Shown here: positions 16,990 through 25,066 of the stretch, in pieces
Layout: every line of letters starts with the position of its first letter
Position numbering within the stretch: position 1 is the first letter of the stretch
From: Insolitispirillum peregrinum
GTDB lineage: Bacteria; Pseudomonadota; Alphaproteobacteria; Rhodospirillales; Rhodospirillaceae
Length of the DNA stretch: 43,807 nt
Reading direction: 5' to 3' (one strand)
NCBI RefSeq assembly: GCF_042665255.1
Contig: NZ_JBHTCD010000036.1
The notes under the pieces: generated by a model
What the model saw: the letters and a program-made list of their open reading frames with translations, nothing else
The model's database searches: none
Told to the model about the DNA's origin: nothing
Position numbers and translations under genes: made by a program

Positions 16990-17512
16990 TGACCTTTTTT
17001 ATAAATGTTTCAGGGGATAGACCCTGCCCCTGAACTGTGGCTCAATACAGCCACCTGCCGGAGCCGGCGTGCGTTCAATCAGGCGCAGGCACGCTGGTCT
17101 GACCTTTTGTTCTGTCGCAGTGTTGTTGCGAACGCCGGGAACCGGTTTTGCGCACACGTCCAAAACCTCGCCAAAGCCATCCTGCCTGCGGATTCGGCGC
17201 GTTCCCGGCCCCCCGAGAAGCCTTTTCTGCAGCGCGGCGATCCGGGAAGATCATCCGAAATCTTTTTCCGATGGATCCAAAAAGCATGTCTACACAGAAA
17301 AGACCCCTCGCAACCACCTGATAAACAAGAAAAAATACTTGTGTATAATGCGACTCAGGCTGGAAAAATCCTTAATCATCGTTTAACACTATTGTCGGGC
17401 GCCGTATCCTTTTTCCAGGGACCACAGGTTCCCTCAAAAAACACCGCAGGGAAACGCCCACGCCACACACGGCAAGATCGTCACGGACGAGTCTGAGCCA
17501 GGAGAAACCGGT
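16990..17512. other. intergenic region upstream of the hemerythrin gene
   Basis: About 520 bases with no convincing gene. Open frames exist on both strands, the longest at 17005-17496, but its translation is unlike a structured protein and has no ribosome binding site. A TATAAT occurs at 17344-17349, without a recognisable -35. The right part is AT-richer (17270-17400) and presumably holds the promoter of the next gene. Confidence 0.4.
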
Positions 17513-18358
17513 ATGAATTTGCTTCGCTCACAAGAAGACCTGCACAATGGTCCCACGTCAGCAACGCCCCCCGGTCCATTTTCTTCTGCTACCGATGCCG
17601 CCAACGCCATGGTCGACTCGCTGGCCGAACAATTCGACATCAGCGAAGAAACCCTTGGCAAGTCCAGGATCGTCCGTGTCCTGCCAGCAGGCCTGCGGAC
17701 CAATCACTGGTACTGTGACCTGCACCATTCAATGTTCCTGATCCTGCTGTCGCGCGCCGAAGACGCCCTGATCAATCAGAAACATTCCCTCAGCGAACAT
17801 TTCATCGACACCATCACCATCTATTGGCTGATCCACAGCCTGATGGAAGAAGAAGGGATGGCCCTGCAGTTCAGCCGCAACGTCACCCCCCATGCGGACG
17901 CGTCGGCCCATGCCGCCGCCCATGTGCAGATTACCCGCTGGTGGAACGTCAACGTCCTGACGCCGTTCAAGACCGGCACAGCATCGGCGCTGCACCTGCG
18001 CGCGGCGCTGAACCGCTTTTTCGAACTGGTGGTCAAACACATCACCACCATGGATCAGCATTCCTACGGCGTGAACTCACCGCTTACCGAGCATGACATC
18101 TCGCTGGAGGTCGCCCATATCGCCGAAAGCGGCCTGCCGCTGTCGCCGTTCATGGCCGGATGCAGCACCCTGCTGTCGATGCTGGCCCCCTATATGAGCA
18201 AGTCCCTCGCCAGCCGCTCCATCTCGCCGCTATCCACCCAGCCGATGAAGCCGCTACATCTCGCCCTGACCGAGCTGCCGCTGTGGGATGGTGGCAAGGG
18301 TGCCTTCCGCGACCTGTTCGTCCGCCAGAATGTTGGCTGTGTCCGCTCGGCTGCCTGA
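17513..18358 (+). CDS. hemerythrin-like protein with extended termini
   Basis: A 281-residue protein I read as a divergent bacteriohemerythrin. All seven diiron ligands can be placed: His72, His108 and Glu112 (HSLME), His133 and His137 (HAAAH), His176 and Asp181 (HITTMD). The 36-residue spacing from His72 to His108 and the HxxxE and HxxxxD motifs match canonical hemerythrins; the second loop is six residues longer. The fold occupies about residues 60-190, with about 60 extra residues before it and 90 after. Hemerythrins bind O2 (or NO) reversibly, for storage, delivery or sensing. No signalling domain is fused. The start has AGGAGA upstream (17500-17505). The tail (190-281) is not recognised. 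Confidence 0.72.
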   Translation: MNLLRSQEDLHNGPTSATPPGPFSSATDAANAMVDSLAEQFDISEETLGKSRIVRVLPAGLRTNHWYCDLHHSMFLILLSRAEDALINQKHSLSEHFIDTITIYWLIHSLMEEEGMALQFSRNVTPHADASAHAAAHVQITRWWNVNVLTPFKTGTASALHLRAALNRFFELVVKHITTMDQHSYGVNSPLTEHDISLEVAHIAESGLPLSPFMAGCSTLLSMLAPYMSKSLASRSISPLSTQPMKPLHLALTELPLWDGGKGAFRDLFVRQNVGCVRSAA

Positions 18359-18381
18359 GGGACAAGGCAGAACAGACGATC

Positions 18382-18430
18382 ATGGAGCGCTGCTCCATAC
18401 CTCGCCGGGGCCTTGAGGCCCCGGACCCCG
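18382..18430 (+). repeat. dispersed palindromic repeat, copy A
   Basis: Two adjacent hairpins: TGGAGCGCTGCTCCA, and a GGGGCCTTGAGGCCCC type stem, then GACCCC. It lies between the convergent hemerythrin and LysM genes. The same arrangement recurs at 22470-22520 and, inverted, at 23681-23730, with partial copies at 21262-21277 and 25029-25066. It could double as a bidirectional terminator, though no T-run follows. Confidence 0.85.
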
Positions 18431-18452
18431 TCTGTGGGTGGCAACAACAGCA

Positions 18453-19898
18453 TCACGCCACAGTGGTCGGGTACATGGTGGGGTACAACATCCGCAAGCG
18501 GCGCTCCCGGCGTTCTTCCTCGGTCAAGTCCTGCTCGGCACCCTGATCAGTGGGGGCCGCCGGTTGCTGCTGCGCCGATGATCCTTCGGGGTACATGGTC
18601 GGATAGAGGGCCCGCAACATCTGATCCCGTTTTTGTGCCTCGCTTACCTCCGGGCTATCCATCGAGCCACCCAACAGCGTCTTGCGCACCTGTCCCGGAT
18701 CAGCGGTCATGTTCCCCGATACCAGCGTGATTTCTCCTCCACCCAGTTCTGGATCGAGATCACTGCGCTTTTGTCCGCCTTTCTGAGGTTTTGCGGGTGT
18801 GCCGCCGTTGGCCTTTTGGGCATCCTCCTTGGCTTTCTTTGCAGCGTCCTGTTCTGCTTGCCATTGCTTTACCTGATTTTCATCTGGAATGGACAGAAAG
18901 TCCCCAATTTTTATTTTGGCCGGGTTCAGATCTTTATTAAGCTTCTTAAGGAGATCAAGGGGCACATTCAGTTTACCTGCAATGGCCTCAAAGGTATCTC
19001 CCTTCACAATTTCATACTTGTTGGGATCAGCCCTGTTCTTTCTTTGTTCTTCTGTACTATAGCCATCCCGGACACTCTGCCGCGCCTGCGCTGCCTCCTC
19101 TGCCGTATAAATTCCGAGCCTCTCAGCCGCATCTATGGCAGCCTGCCAACGTGTATGCTGACTTTTCAGATTCTCTGCTATTTCAATCAGAGTCTCTGCT
19201 GTTTTACCCTCTGCGGGGGACTTGGAAAGGTAACCGCTCCACGCCTCAAAATCAGCAAACGCAGCTTGATCCGGAATACTATTGCCCAAGACCAGAGACA
19301 TTGGATCCGGCTTCCCATCTCCATCAGCATCCACCCTCTTTTTACCCGCGGAAACAGGCTCCCCACGCAACCAGGCACGAAGGCGTGGCTCATTCTGAAA
19401 CTGGTTTACATTCACTGTAACCAGATAGGTAAAACGATCAGACTCGACCTGACGCCGGAAACTTTCTGACCTGTTATACTGGGGATTTTCTCTGGCAGCC
19501 TGACGAGCACTGTCCACCGTGCGGCTCACATCCCGCACCCGCTTGGCATCCCATTCATCCACCTTCTCTTTCCCCTTCGGGGAAGACAAGACCCCATTCA
19601 CCTTGGCCTGAAGGTCCGGCGACATTTTTTTTGACTGATTGGGGACGTATGGCAAGTCAGCCATAACTGCCGCAATCTCCTTAGTGGTAAAGTTGCCTGA
19701 CTTTTCCAAAAGGTCCTGTAAATCCTTACGCTCCTCCTTATGCTGACCCAAATCAATCTGGGTCACCCCAACACTCCAGCTACTCTGCCCTTGCTTGGCA
19801 TCGCTCAGACGGTAAGTCGACTTATCCCCTGACCCTCCCATTTCAGCAGATTGCAAAAGTGCGTAGATAAGGTCTTGGGTCGTCTTTTTCTCAGCCAT
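18453..19898 (-). CDS. LysM-domain protein with possible lysozyme-like N-terminal domain
   Basis: A 481-residue soluble protein without signal peptide. I prefer the second of two adjacent ATGs (19898), seven bases after AAGGA. Residues 1-270 resemble phage-type peptidoglycan hydrolases in outline: a Glu at 19 followed by SSWSVGVTQIDLG (about 39-51), a pattern like lysozyme active-site regions; this is a weak resemblance. A DADGDGKPD calcium-binding-type loop lies at 190-198. A single LysM domain (about 295-339, YEIVKGDTFEAIA...IKIGDFLSIP) should bind peptidoglycan. The charged tail ends in two copies of LR(A/M)LYPTMYP. Lacking a signal, it would need a dedicated export route or lysis. It is last in line behind four paralogous secreted-protein genes. 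Confidence 0.7.
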   Translation of the reverse strand: MAEKKTTQDLIYALLQSAEMGGSGDKSTYRLSDAKQGQSSWSVGVTQIDLGQHKEERKDLQDLLEKSGNFTTKEIAAVMADLPYVPNQSKKMSPDLQAKVNGVLSSPKGKEKVDEWDAKRVRDVSRTVDSARQAARENPQYNRSESFRRQVESDRFTYLVTVNVNQFQNEPRLRAWLRGEPVSAGKKRVDADGDGKPDPMSLVLGNSIPDQAAFADFEAWSGYLSKSPAEGKTAETLIEIAENLKSQHTRWQAAIDAAERLGIYTAEEAAQARQSVRDGYSTEEQRKNRADPNKYEIVKGDTFEAIAGKLNVPLDLLKKLNKDLNPAKIKIGDFLSIPDENQVKQWQAEQDAAKKAKEDAQKANGGTPAKPQKGGQKRSDLDPELGGGEITLVSGNMTADPGQVRKTLLGGSMDSPEVSEAQKRDQMLRALYPTMYPEGSSAQQQPAAPTDQGAEQDLTEEERRERRLRMLYPTMYPTTVA

Positions 19899-19986
19899 CA
19901 TGTGATCCTTTCATTATGGCACAGAAAAGCCACCCGCCCACACAGGGGGCGGCCAAAGCGCTCCGCGATGACGCGAAACACCAATC

Positions 19987-21024
19987 TCAGTGTTTGGTAG
20001 AGGCAGGCTTCGGCGGCAGGGTATCGATCAGGGCGTCGATCTGCGCAAAGATAAACTCGGCATCATTGAATGACGGGTCCGCCGCTGCCCGCAGTTCTGA
20101 TTCCTTCAGGATCGGCAGGACTCGCGCAAAATCAACGATGTAAACATCATCACGTTGATCCAGATAGGGCGAGGTAAAATCGGGCCGCATCCGCACCACC
20201 ACCCGCTTGTTCCACTCATCATCCCCAGCCCAATCGGCCCGCAGAGCGGAGTGAATCACCGCCAAGAACGTGCCATCTTTCAGCACTAGACGGGGATGCG
20301 ATGCCAGACGCCAGATAGCAACCCGACTCTGATAACTGTCATAGGGAAGTTTTTCATGGCAATTGTCATCAGATAGTCCAACAGGGATGCCCAGCCAAGC
20401 CACTGTACCGCCGATATCTTCCGTCTCCAGTCTCGGGCGACGGCGAATAATAACTTTGTATGCGACAGCCTGCTGATTTTGTTTCAAAACATGAATGAAA
20501 TCACCAAGAATACAAGCCCATCGATTATAGATTACCAAGCCTTTCTTACTAGATAAATCTGAAAATTTTCCCATATTATAATATAATCCATCATCACCCA
20601 CTAATATATCTCTCCCTTGAAATCCATCTCTTACTATATAAAAATCATTAATTCTATCATAGAATATAAATTTATTATGACGCAAAGATGCTGCATTAAA
20701 TGGCTGGTCATATTTTTCTACATCTTTATCGTCCCATTTTTTTTCTTCCTGACTTTCAAACCCATCCCACAACACCTCTTCATCACGCCCCGAAAAAAAT
20801 CCGCGAAACTGATCCGCGTACTCATGAGGCATGCTACGGGCGAGCAAACCCACATCTCCGTCCGCCTGCGGAATTCCGAGAACCCACACCCCTCCCTCCA
20901 TCAATGGCCTTTCCTGCCCCCATACATCGGGATAGGGTGGATACAAGGGCACCGGCTTTTTCCCCGCCACCGCAGGGAAAGACAAGGCTGACAGAATTAC
21001 CACCAACACCCAGAACATGCGCAT
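19987..21024 (-). CDS. secreted protein of unknown family, paralogue P1
   Basis: A 345-residue protein; start at MRMFWVLVV (21024) because GGGGA lies just upstream and a clean signal peptide follows (cleavage after PAVA). I do not recognise the family. Shared with P2-P4: YPPYPDVWGQE near the N-terminus, GDVGLL, RGFFSG, a Cys in W(A/T/S)C(I/L)LG, a second Cys before LPY, RRRP, SHPRLVLKDGTFLAV, and VVVRMRPDFTSPYLDQRDDV toward the C-terminus. The two conserved Cys suggest a disulfide and a periplasmic location. The central region (about residues 95-165) is unlike its paralogues and is encoded by AT-rich DNA (about 20520-20720). The stop lies 85 bases before the LysM gene. Confidence 0.8.
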   Translation of the reverse strand: MRMFWVLVVILSALSFPAVAGKKPVPLYPPYPDVWGQERPLMEGGVWVLGIPQADGDVGLLARSMPHEYADQFRGFFSGRDEEVLWDGFESQEEKKWDDKDVEKYDQPFNAASLRHNKFIFYDRINDFYIVRDGFQGRDILVGDDGLYYNMGKFSDLSSKKGLVIYNRWACILGDFIHVLKQNQQAVAYKVIIRRRPRLETEDIGGTVAWLGIPVGLSDDNCHEKLPYDSYQSRVAIWRLASHPRLVLKDGTFLAVIHSALRADWAGDDEWNKRVVVRMRPDFTSPYLDQRDDVYIVDFARVLPILKESELRAAADPSFNDAEFIFAQIDALIDTLPPKPASTKH

Positions 21025-21082
21025 GATATTTCCCCACAGGAACATTTGATCACATCATGATCCACAAATCCAGCCGCATAAG

Positions 21083-21100
21083 GAACATTTATAGAACATT
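21083..21100 (-). promoter_or_regulatory. repeated AATGTTC motif upstream of P1
   Basis: On the minus strand AATGTTCTATAAATGTTC: two direct AATGTTC repeats around TATA. The identical 18 bases occur upstream of P2 (22350-22367), about 60 bases from each start, within otherwise partly diverged spacers. It may be a -10 region or a binding site for a regulator. Confidence 0.45.
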
Positions 21101-21240
21101 ACGAACGCAATGGCAACATCCATAAGATGTTATCTGCTAGAGCACTCATAGTTTCCGTTTTCTGACCGTCTGCACTCGCCCCAATGCGTGCCAAATCTGC
21201 TCCAGATGCCCGGCATGGTTCCGGGCCCCTGCCTTGACAC

Positions 21241-21277
21241 ACCACAGACAGGGAACAAGACCGTGGAGCGCTGCTCC
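21241..21277 (+). repeat. dispersed palindromic repeat, partial copy B
   Basis: Only the left flank and first hairpin (GTGGAGCGCTGCTCC) are present; the flank CACAGACAGGGAACAAGACC is shared with copy C. The second hairpin is missing and the sequence jumps straight to the 3' end of P2, as if deleted between two GCGCT-CTCC stretches that both occur in copy C. Confidence 0.8.
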
Positions 21278-21289
21278 GGAACACCAATC

Positions 21290-22291
21290 TCAGTGTTTGG
21301 TAGAGGCAGGCTTCGGCGGCAGGGTATCAATCAGGGCATCGATCTGCGCAAAGATAAACTCGGCATCATTAAATGACGGGTCAGCCGCTGCCCGCAGTTC
21401 CGATTCCTTCAGGATCGGCAGGATTCGCGCAAAATCAACGATGTAAACATCATCACGTTGATCCAGATAGGGCGAGGTAAAATCGGGCCGCATCCGCACC
21501 ACCACCCGCTCATCCCATCCATCAGCCCCTCCGTCATCACCCCGCAGGGAAGAATGCACAACCGCCAGAAAAGTGCCGTCTTTCAGCACCAGACGGGGAT
21601 GCGATGACAGCCGCCACATCGCAATTCGCGTGCGGTAACCATCATAAGGTAGTGCTCCTCCGCAATTGTCGTAGTCTAGCTGCTTGCCAACCCATTCCCA
21701 GTACACCGGACCACCAACCCAGGCATCCACCGCTGCCGGGCGTCGGCGAACAATCACTTTCGCTCCGACAGGCTGTTGATTCTCATACATAATATGAACA
21801 AAATCACCAAGAATGCAGGTCCAGCTACCATATTTGGCGGCAGTCCTTCCATAAACCCCCTCTTTGAAATCATTTATGGAATAATTAAACCTCGTTCTCT
21901 TTATGTAAAAATCACGTTTATCATCATGAAATATCGTTTGATGCTCACCAATAATTAGCACATTGAATGGTTCCCCCTCATAATTTACGTCATTCCTCTG
22001 CCACTCAATTTTTTCCTGATCTTCAAAACCATCCCACAAGACTTTTTCTTCTTGCCCGGAGAAGAACCCGCGCAATCGATCGCCCGGAACCCTCCGCTTG
22101 CTGCCATAAAGTAAACCCACATCCCCATCTGCCTGCAGGTTTCCGATAATCCACGGCCTCTCCGCCTCTGGCGGCACTTCCTGCCCCCACACATCGGGAT
22201 AGGGTGGATACAAGGGCACCGGCTTTTTCTCCGCCACCGCAGGCGAAGACAAGGCCGACAGCATCACCGCCAACACCCAGAACATGCGCAT
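21290..22291 (-). CDS. secreted protein of unknown family, paralogue P2
   Basis: A 333-residue paralogue of P1. Signal peptide MRMFWVLAVMLSALSSPAVA, then the common N-terminal block. The last 100 or so codons are almost identical to P1 and P3 at the DNA level, including silent positions, whereas residues about 95-190 differ strongly. The conserved Cys are in WTCILGDF and YDNCGGALPY. The central segment lies in AT-rich DNA (about 21770-21960). Own upstream region with the AATGTTC doublet suggests separate transcription. Function unknown. Confidence 0.8.
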   Translation of the reverse strand: MRMFWVLAVMLSALSSPAVAEKKPVPLYPPYPDVWGQEVPPEAERPWIIGNLQADGDVGLLYGSKRRVPGDRLRGFFSGQEEKVLWDGFEDQEKIEWQRNDVNYEGEPFNVLIIGEHQTIFHDDKRDFYIKRTRFNYSINDFKEGVYGRTAAKYGSWTCILGDFVHIMYENQQPVGAKVIVRRRPAAVDAWVGGPVYWEWVGKQLDYDNCGGALPYDGYRTRIAMWRLSSHPRLVLKDGTFLAVVHSSLRGDDGGADGWDERVVVRMRPDFTSPYLDQRDDVYIVDFARILPILKESELRAAADPSFNDAEFIFAQIDALIDTLPPKPASTKH

Positions 22292-22349
22292 GATATTTCC
22301 CCATGGGAACATTCGATCACCTCGCGGCCCACAAATCAGTTCATATCAA

Positions 22350-22367
22350 GAACATTTATAGAACATT
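22350..22367 (-). promoter_or_regulatory. repeated AATGTTC motif upstream of P2
   Basis: Identical to the site at 21083-21100. It is followed upstream by a second conserved block (CCATAAGATGT, 22388-22398) also present before P1 (about 21120-21130). Confidence 0.45.
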
Positions 22368-22469
22368 GCGGCCACAAGGACAACACCCATAAGATGTGAT
22401 CTGTCAGAAAAATCATGATCCCCGTTTTCCGGCCGCCTGCCATGGCACATCACAGACAGGGAACAAGAC

Positions 22470-22520
22470 CGTGGAGCGCTGCTCCACACCTCGCCGGGGC
22501 CGTGAGGCCCCGGACCCCAT
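22470..22520 (+). repeat. dispersed palindromic repeat, copy C
   Basis: A full copy: GTGGAGCGCTGCTCCAC hairpin, CCTCGC, then GGGGCCGTGAGGCCCC hairpin and GACCCC. It lies between P3 and P2, and its left flank (22449-22469) matches that of copy B. Confidence 0.85.
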
Positions 22521-22574
22521 GAGTGGATCATGAAAATCCGGCCAGCAGCATCACAGCGCTCCGGAACATTGTTC

Positions 22575-23576
22575 TCAGTGTTTGGCAGAGGCAGGCTTCG
22601 GGGGCAGGGTATCAATCAGGGCGTCGATCTGTGCAAAGATAAACTCGGCATCATTAAATGACGGGTCAGCCGCTGCCCGCAGTTCCGATTCCTTCAGGAT
22701 CGGCAGGATTCGCGCAAAATCAATGACATAAACATCATCGCGTTGATCCAGATAGGGCGAGGTAAAATCGGGCCGCATCCGCACCACCACCCGCTTGTCC
22801 CACTCATCAATCCCCCAGTCATCCCCTCGCAGAGCAGAATGCATCACTGCCAAGAAAGTACCATCTTTCAGCACCAGACGGGGATGAGATGCCAGTTGCC
22901 AAATAGCAATCCGACTCGGATATTGGTCATAAGGCAGCTTTTTATGACACTCATCATAGTATAGTCGGCCTCCAGTTCCTTCCCAGATCACTTCATATCC
23001 GACTGGAAGAACCACCATACGGGGACGTCGCCGAACAATCACCTTATATCCGAGAGATTGATAATCTTTATTCAATGTATAAACAAAATCACCTAGAATA
23101 CATGTCCATCTGTTATTTGCAATCATATCTCTACTCATACCAATATCACCACTATCATCCATATGGTAATCGAATCCAAACCTATAAATATTATAATTTA
23201 TTTTTTTATTATCCAATACATTCCTATATTGAGGAACAGAGCTTTCGCTAAATGGATTTCCATAATAATTCATATATTTTTCTTTCCATTCTCTTTCCTC
23301 CTGATTTTCAAAACCACCCCACAAGACTTCTTCCTCTCGCCCCGAAAAAAAACCGCGCAACCGATCGCCCGGAACACTCCGCTTGCTGCCATAAAGTAAA
23401 CCCACATCCCCATCTGCCTGCGGGTTTCCGATAATCCACGGCCTCTCCGCCTCTGGCGGCACTTCCTGCCCCCACACATCGGGATAGGGTGGATACAAGG
23501 GCACCGGCTTTTTCTCCGCCACCGCAGGCGAAGACAAGGCCGACAGCATCACCACCAACACCCAGAACATGCACAT
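22575..23576 (-). CDS. secreted protein of unknown family, paralogue P3
   Basis: A 333-residue paralogue. Start MCMFWVLVV at 23576, after GGGGAAA. The first 80 residues are nearly identical to P2 (PEAERPWIIGNPQADGDVGL), and the last 100 to P1 and P2. The centre (about 95-180) is different and encoded by the most AT-rich DNA of the cluster (about 23090-23290). Conserved Cys in WTCILGDF and YDECHKKLPY. The spacer in front of it differs from those of P1 and P2 and lacks the AATGTTC doublet. Confidence 0.8.
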   Translation of the reverse strand: MCMFWVLVVMLSALSSPAVAEKKPVPLYPPYPDVWGQEVPPEAERPWIIGNPQADGDVGLLYGSKRSVPGDRLRGFFSGREEEVLWGGFENQEEREWKEKYMNYYGNPFSESSVPQYRNVLDNKKINYNIYRFGFDYHMDDSGDIGMSRDMIANNRWTCILGDFVYTLNKDYQSLGYKVIVRRRPRMVVLPVGYEVIWEGTGGRLYYDECHKKLPYDQYPSRIAIWQLASHPRLVLKDGTFLAVMHSALRGDDWGIDEWDKRVVVRMRPDFTSPYLDQRDDVYVIDFARILPILKESELRAAADPSFNDAEFIFAQIDALIDTLPPKPASAKH

Positions 23577-23680
23577 GATATTTCCCCACACGACAATTGC
23601 GAAACCGTACAGACTGCCATCCGCACCTGTTCGGAAAAAACGTATCCCGAATCAGAATTTTCTCTTTGAATATCAAATAA

Positions 23681-23730
23681 ATGGGGTCTGGGGCCTCAAG
23701 GCCCCAGCGAGGTGCGGAGCAGCGCTCCGC
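23681..23730 (-). repeat. dispersed palindromic repeat, copy D (inverted)
   Basis: A full copy in the opposite orientation: read on the minus strand it is CGGAGCGCTGCTCCG, CACCTCGC, GGGGCCTTGAGGCCCC and GACCCC. It fills the gap between P4 and P3. Confidence 0.85.
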
Positions 23731-23737
23731 GCCCCTG

Positions 23738-24742
23738 TTACTGTTTTCCGGCAGGCGCAGCTTTGGGCGGCAGGCTATCGATCAAATCGCCAATCCGGCC
23801 AAAGATGAACTCGGCATCGTTAAACGACGGATCAGCCGTTGCCCGCTGCTCGGATTCCTTCAGGATCGGTTCGATCTGGGCAAAGTCCAACACATGGACA
23901 TCGCCGCGCTGATCCAGATAGGGCGAGCTGAAGTCGGACCGCATCCGCACCACCACCCGCTCGTTCCATTCATCGGCACCGCCATCGGCGCGCAAGGTAG
24001 AATGTACGACGGCCAGAAAGGTACCATCCTTCAACACCAGACGCGGATGGGATGTCAGACGCCAGATGGCAACACGGGTGCGATAGTCGCTATAGGGCAG
24101 GTTTTTATGGCATTCATCATAATAAAGCCGGGCCTTGTCGGTCACCCACACCACCCCTTTGCCCACCGGAACGGTCACTGTTTCCGGGCGGCGCCGGACG
24201 ATGACCTTGTAGCCGACGACGCGATTGTCTTTATACAGGGCATAAAAGGAGCTACCGAGAAGACAGCTCCACCGTGTATTGGCAATCATGTGGGCCTGAA
24301 CAAAAATGTCCTCGGTCTTTGCCAGATGATAGTCAAAGCCCGTCCTCCAGATGGAGGCTTTGCTGGCCTTGTCTTCAAAAAGCAGCAAGTCCTGCCGTGA
24401 GGAAAAATCGTCGAACGGCTCGTTGTGGTTCTGGGTGTATTTTTTGTCCCACGCCTGCCGTTCCTGCATCTCGAAGGTCGCAGACGTCAGTTCGGTGTCA
24501 TGGCCGGAAAAGAAACCGCGCAGCCGATCCGCGGGTACTTTGACCTTGGTACCATACAGCAGGCCGATATCACCATTATCCTGCGGAATCCCCAACAGCC
24601 AGGGCCGCCCCACCCCCGGCGAAAGCTCTTGCCCCCAGACCTCGGGATAGGGGGGATAAAGAGGGCCTGATGGCTTTTTGTCCGCCCAGGCAGGCATCGT
24701 CAAAGACGACAGAAATATCGCAAACAGCAAAAGGACACGCAT
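23738..24742 (-). CDS. secreted protein of unknown family, paralogue P4
   Basis: A 334-residue and the most diverged paralogue; start MRVLLLFAIFLSSL at 24742 with GGGGAAA upstream. It keeps all shared motifs (YPPYPEVWGQE, GDIGLLYG, RGFFSGHD, WSCLLG, YDECHKNLPY, SHPRLVLKDGTFLAV, SPYLDQRGDV). Unlike P1-P3 its centre has ordinary GC-rich composition, so it could be the resident ancestor of the array. It is the first gene of the cluster in transcription order. Confidence 0.8.
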   Translation of the reverse strand: MRVLLLFAIFLSSLTMPAWADKKPSGPLYPPYPEVWGQELSPGVGRPWLLGIPQDNGDIGLLYGTKVKVPADRLRGFFSGHDTELTSATFEMQERQAWDKKYTQNHNEPFDDFSSRQDLLLFEDKASKASIWRTGFDYHLAKTEDIFVQAHMIANTRWSCLLGSSFYALYKDNRVVGYKVIVRRRPETVTVPVGKGVVWVTDKARLYYDECHKNLPYSDYRTRVAIWRLTSHPRLVLKDGTFLAVVHSTLRADGGADEWNERVVVRMRSDFSSPYLDQRGDVHVLDFAQIEPILKESEQRATADPSFNDAEFIFGRIGDLIDSLPPKAAPAGKQ

Positions 24743-24843
24743 GGAATTTCCCCGGAAGAGTGCTCGCACGGGAACACGCCCAGCGAGCAACGGAGTCACA
24801 GAATATCAAAGGGTTGCCTAAAAAAGTAGATGCCCGTTTTTTT

Positions 24844-24874
24844 AGAGCGTTTTCACACCGAGCGAAAACGCTCT
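24844..24874. repeat. perfect inverted repeat
   Basis: AGAGCGTTTTC and GAAAACGCTCT, 11 bases each, around a nine-base centre (ACACCGAGC). No T-run follows on either strand, so it is more likely an operator or structural element than a terminator. Confidence 0.6.
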
Positions 24875-25028
24875 TCCCTTTTAGGGCCGCATTTTCCGAG
24901 CGGCGACAGTCAACTTGAAAATGCTCAAGAGCCATGAGCCTTGAACGTGTCTCCACAGTACACGACGTTTGAATGACCAGAACGGGCCAACGCCCCCGAA
25001 GCTCCATTTTTCTTGGAAAATCAAAGTA

Positions 25029-25066
25029 AGGCCCCGGCAATGTGTGGAGTAGCGCTCCATGACCCT
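25029..25066 (-). repeat. dispersed palindromic repeat, decayed copy E (inverted)
   Basis: Read on the minus strand: CATGGAGCGCTACTCCACA, a changed linker, and GCCGGGGCCT. The first hairpin is kept with one mismatch; the second is cut off after its left arm. Confidence 0.65.

Noticed and set aside
17344..17349. TATAAT as a promoter of the hemerythrin gene
   Set aside because: A good -10 hexamer, but nothing like a -35 element at 15-19 bases upstream and no extended -10; kept only as a remark.
17005..17496. A 163-codon open frame between phasin and hemerythrin
   Set aside because: No ribosome binding site, no domain, and composition unlike the coding genes around it.
18382..25066. The repeats as a CRISPR array
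   Set aside because: The copies are about 1-3 kb apart, in both orientations, with genes between them rather than short unique spacers.
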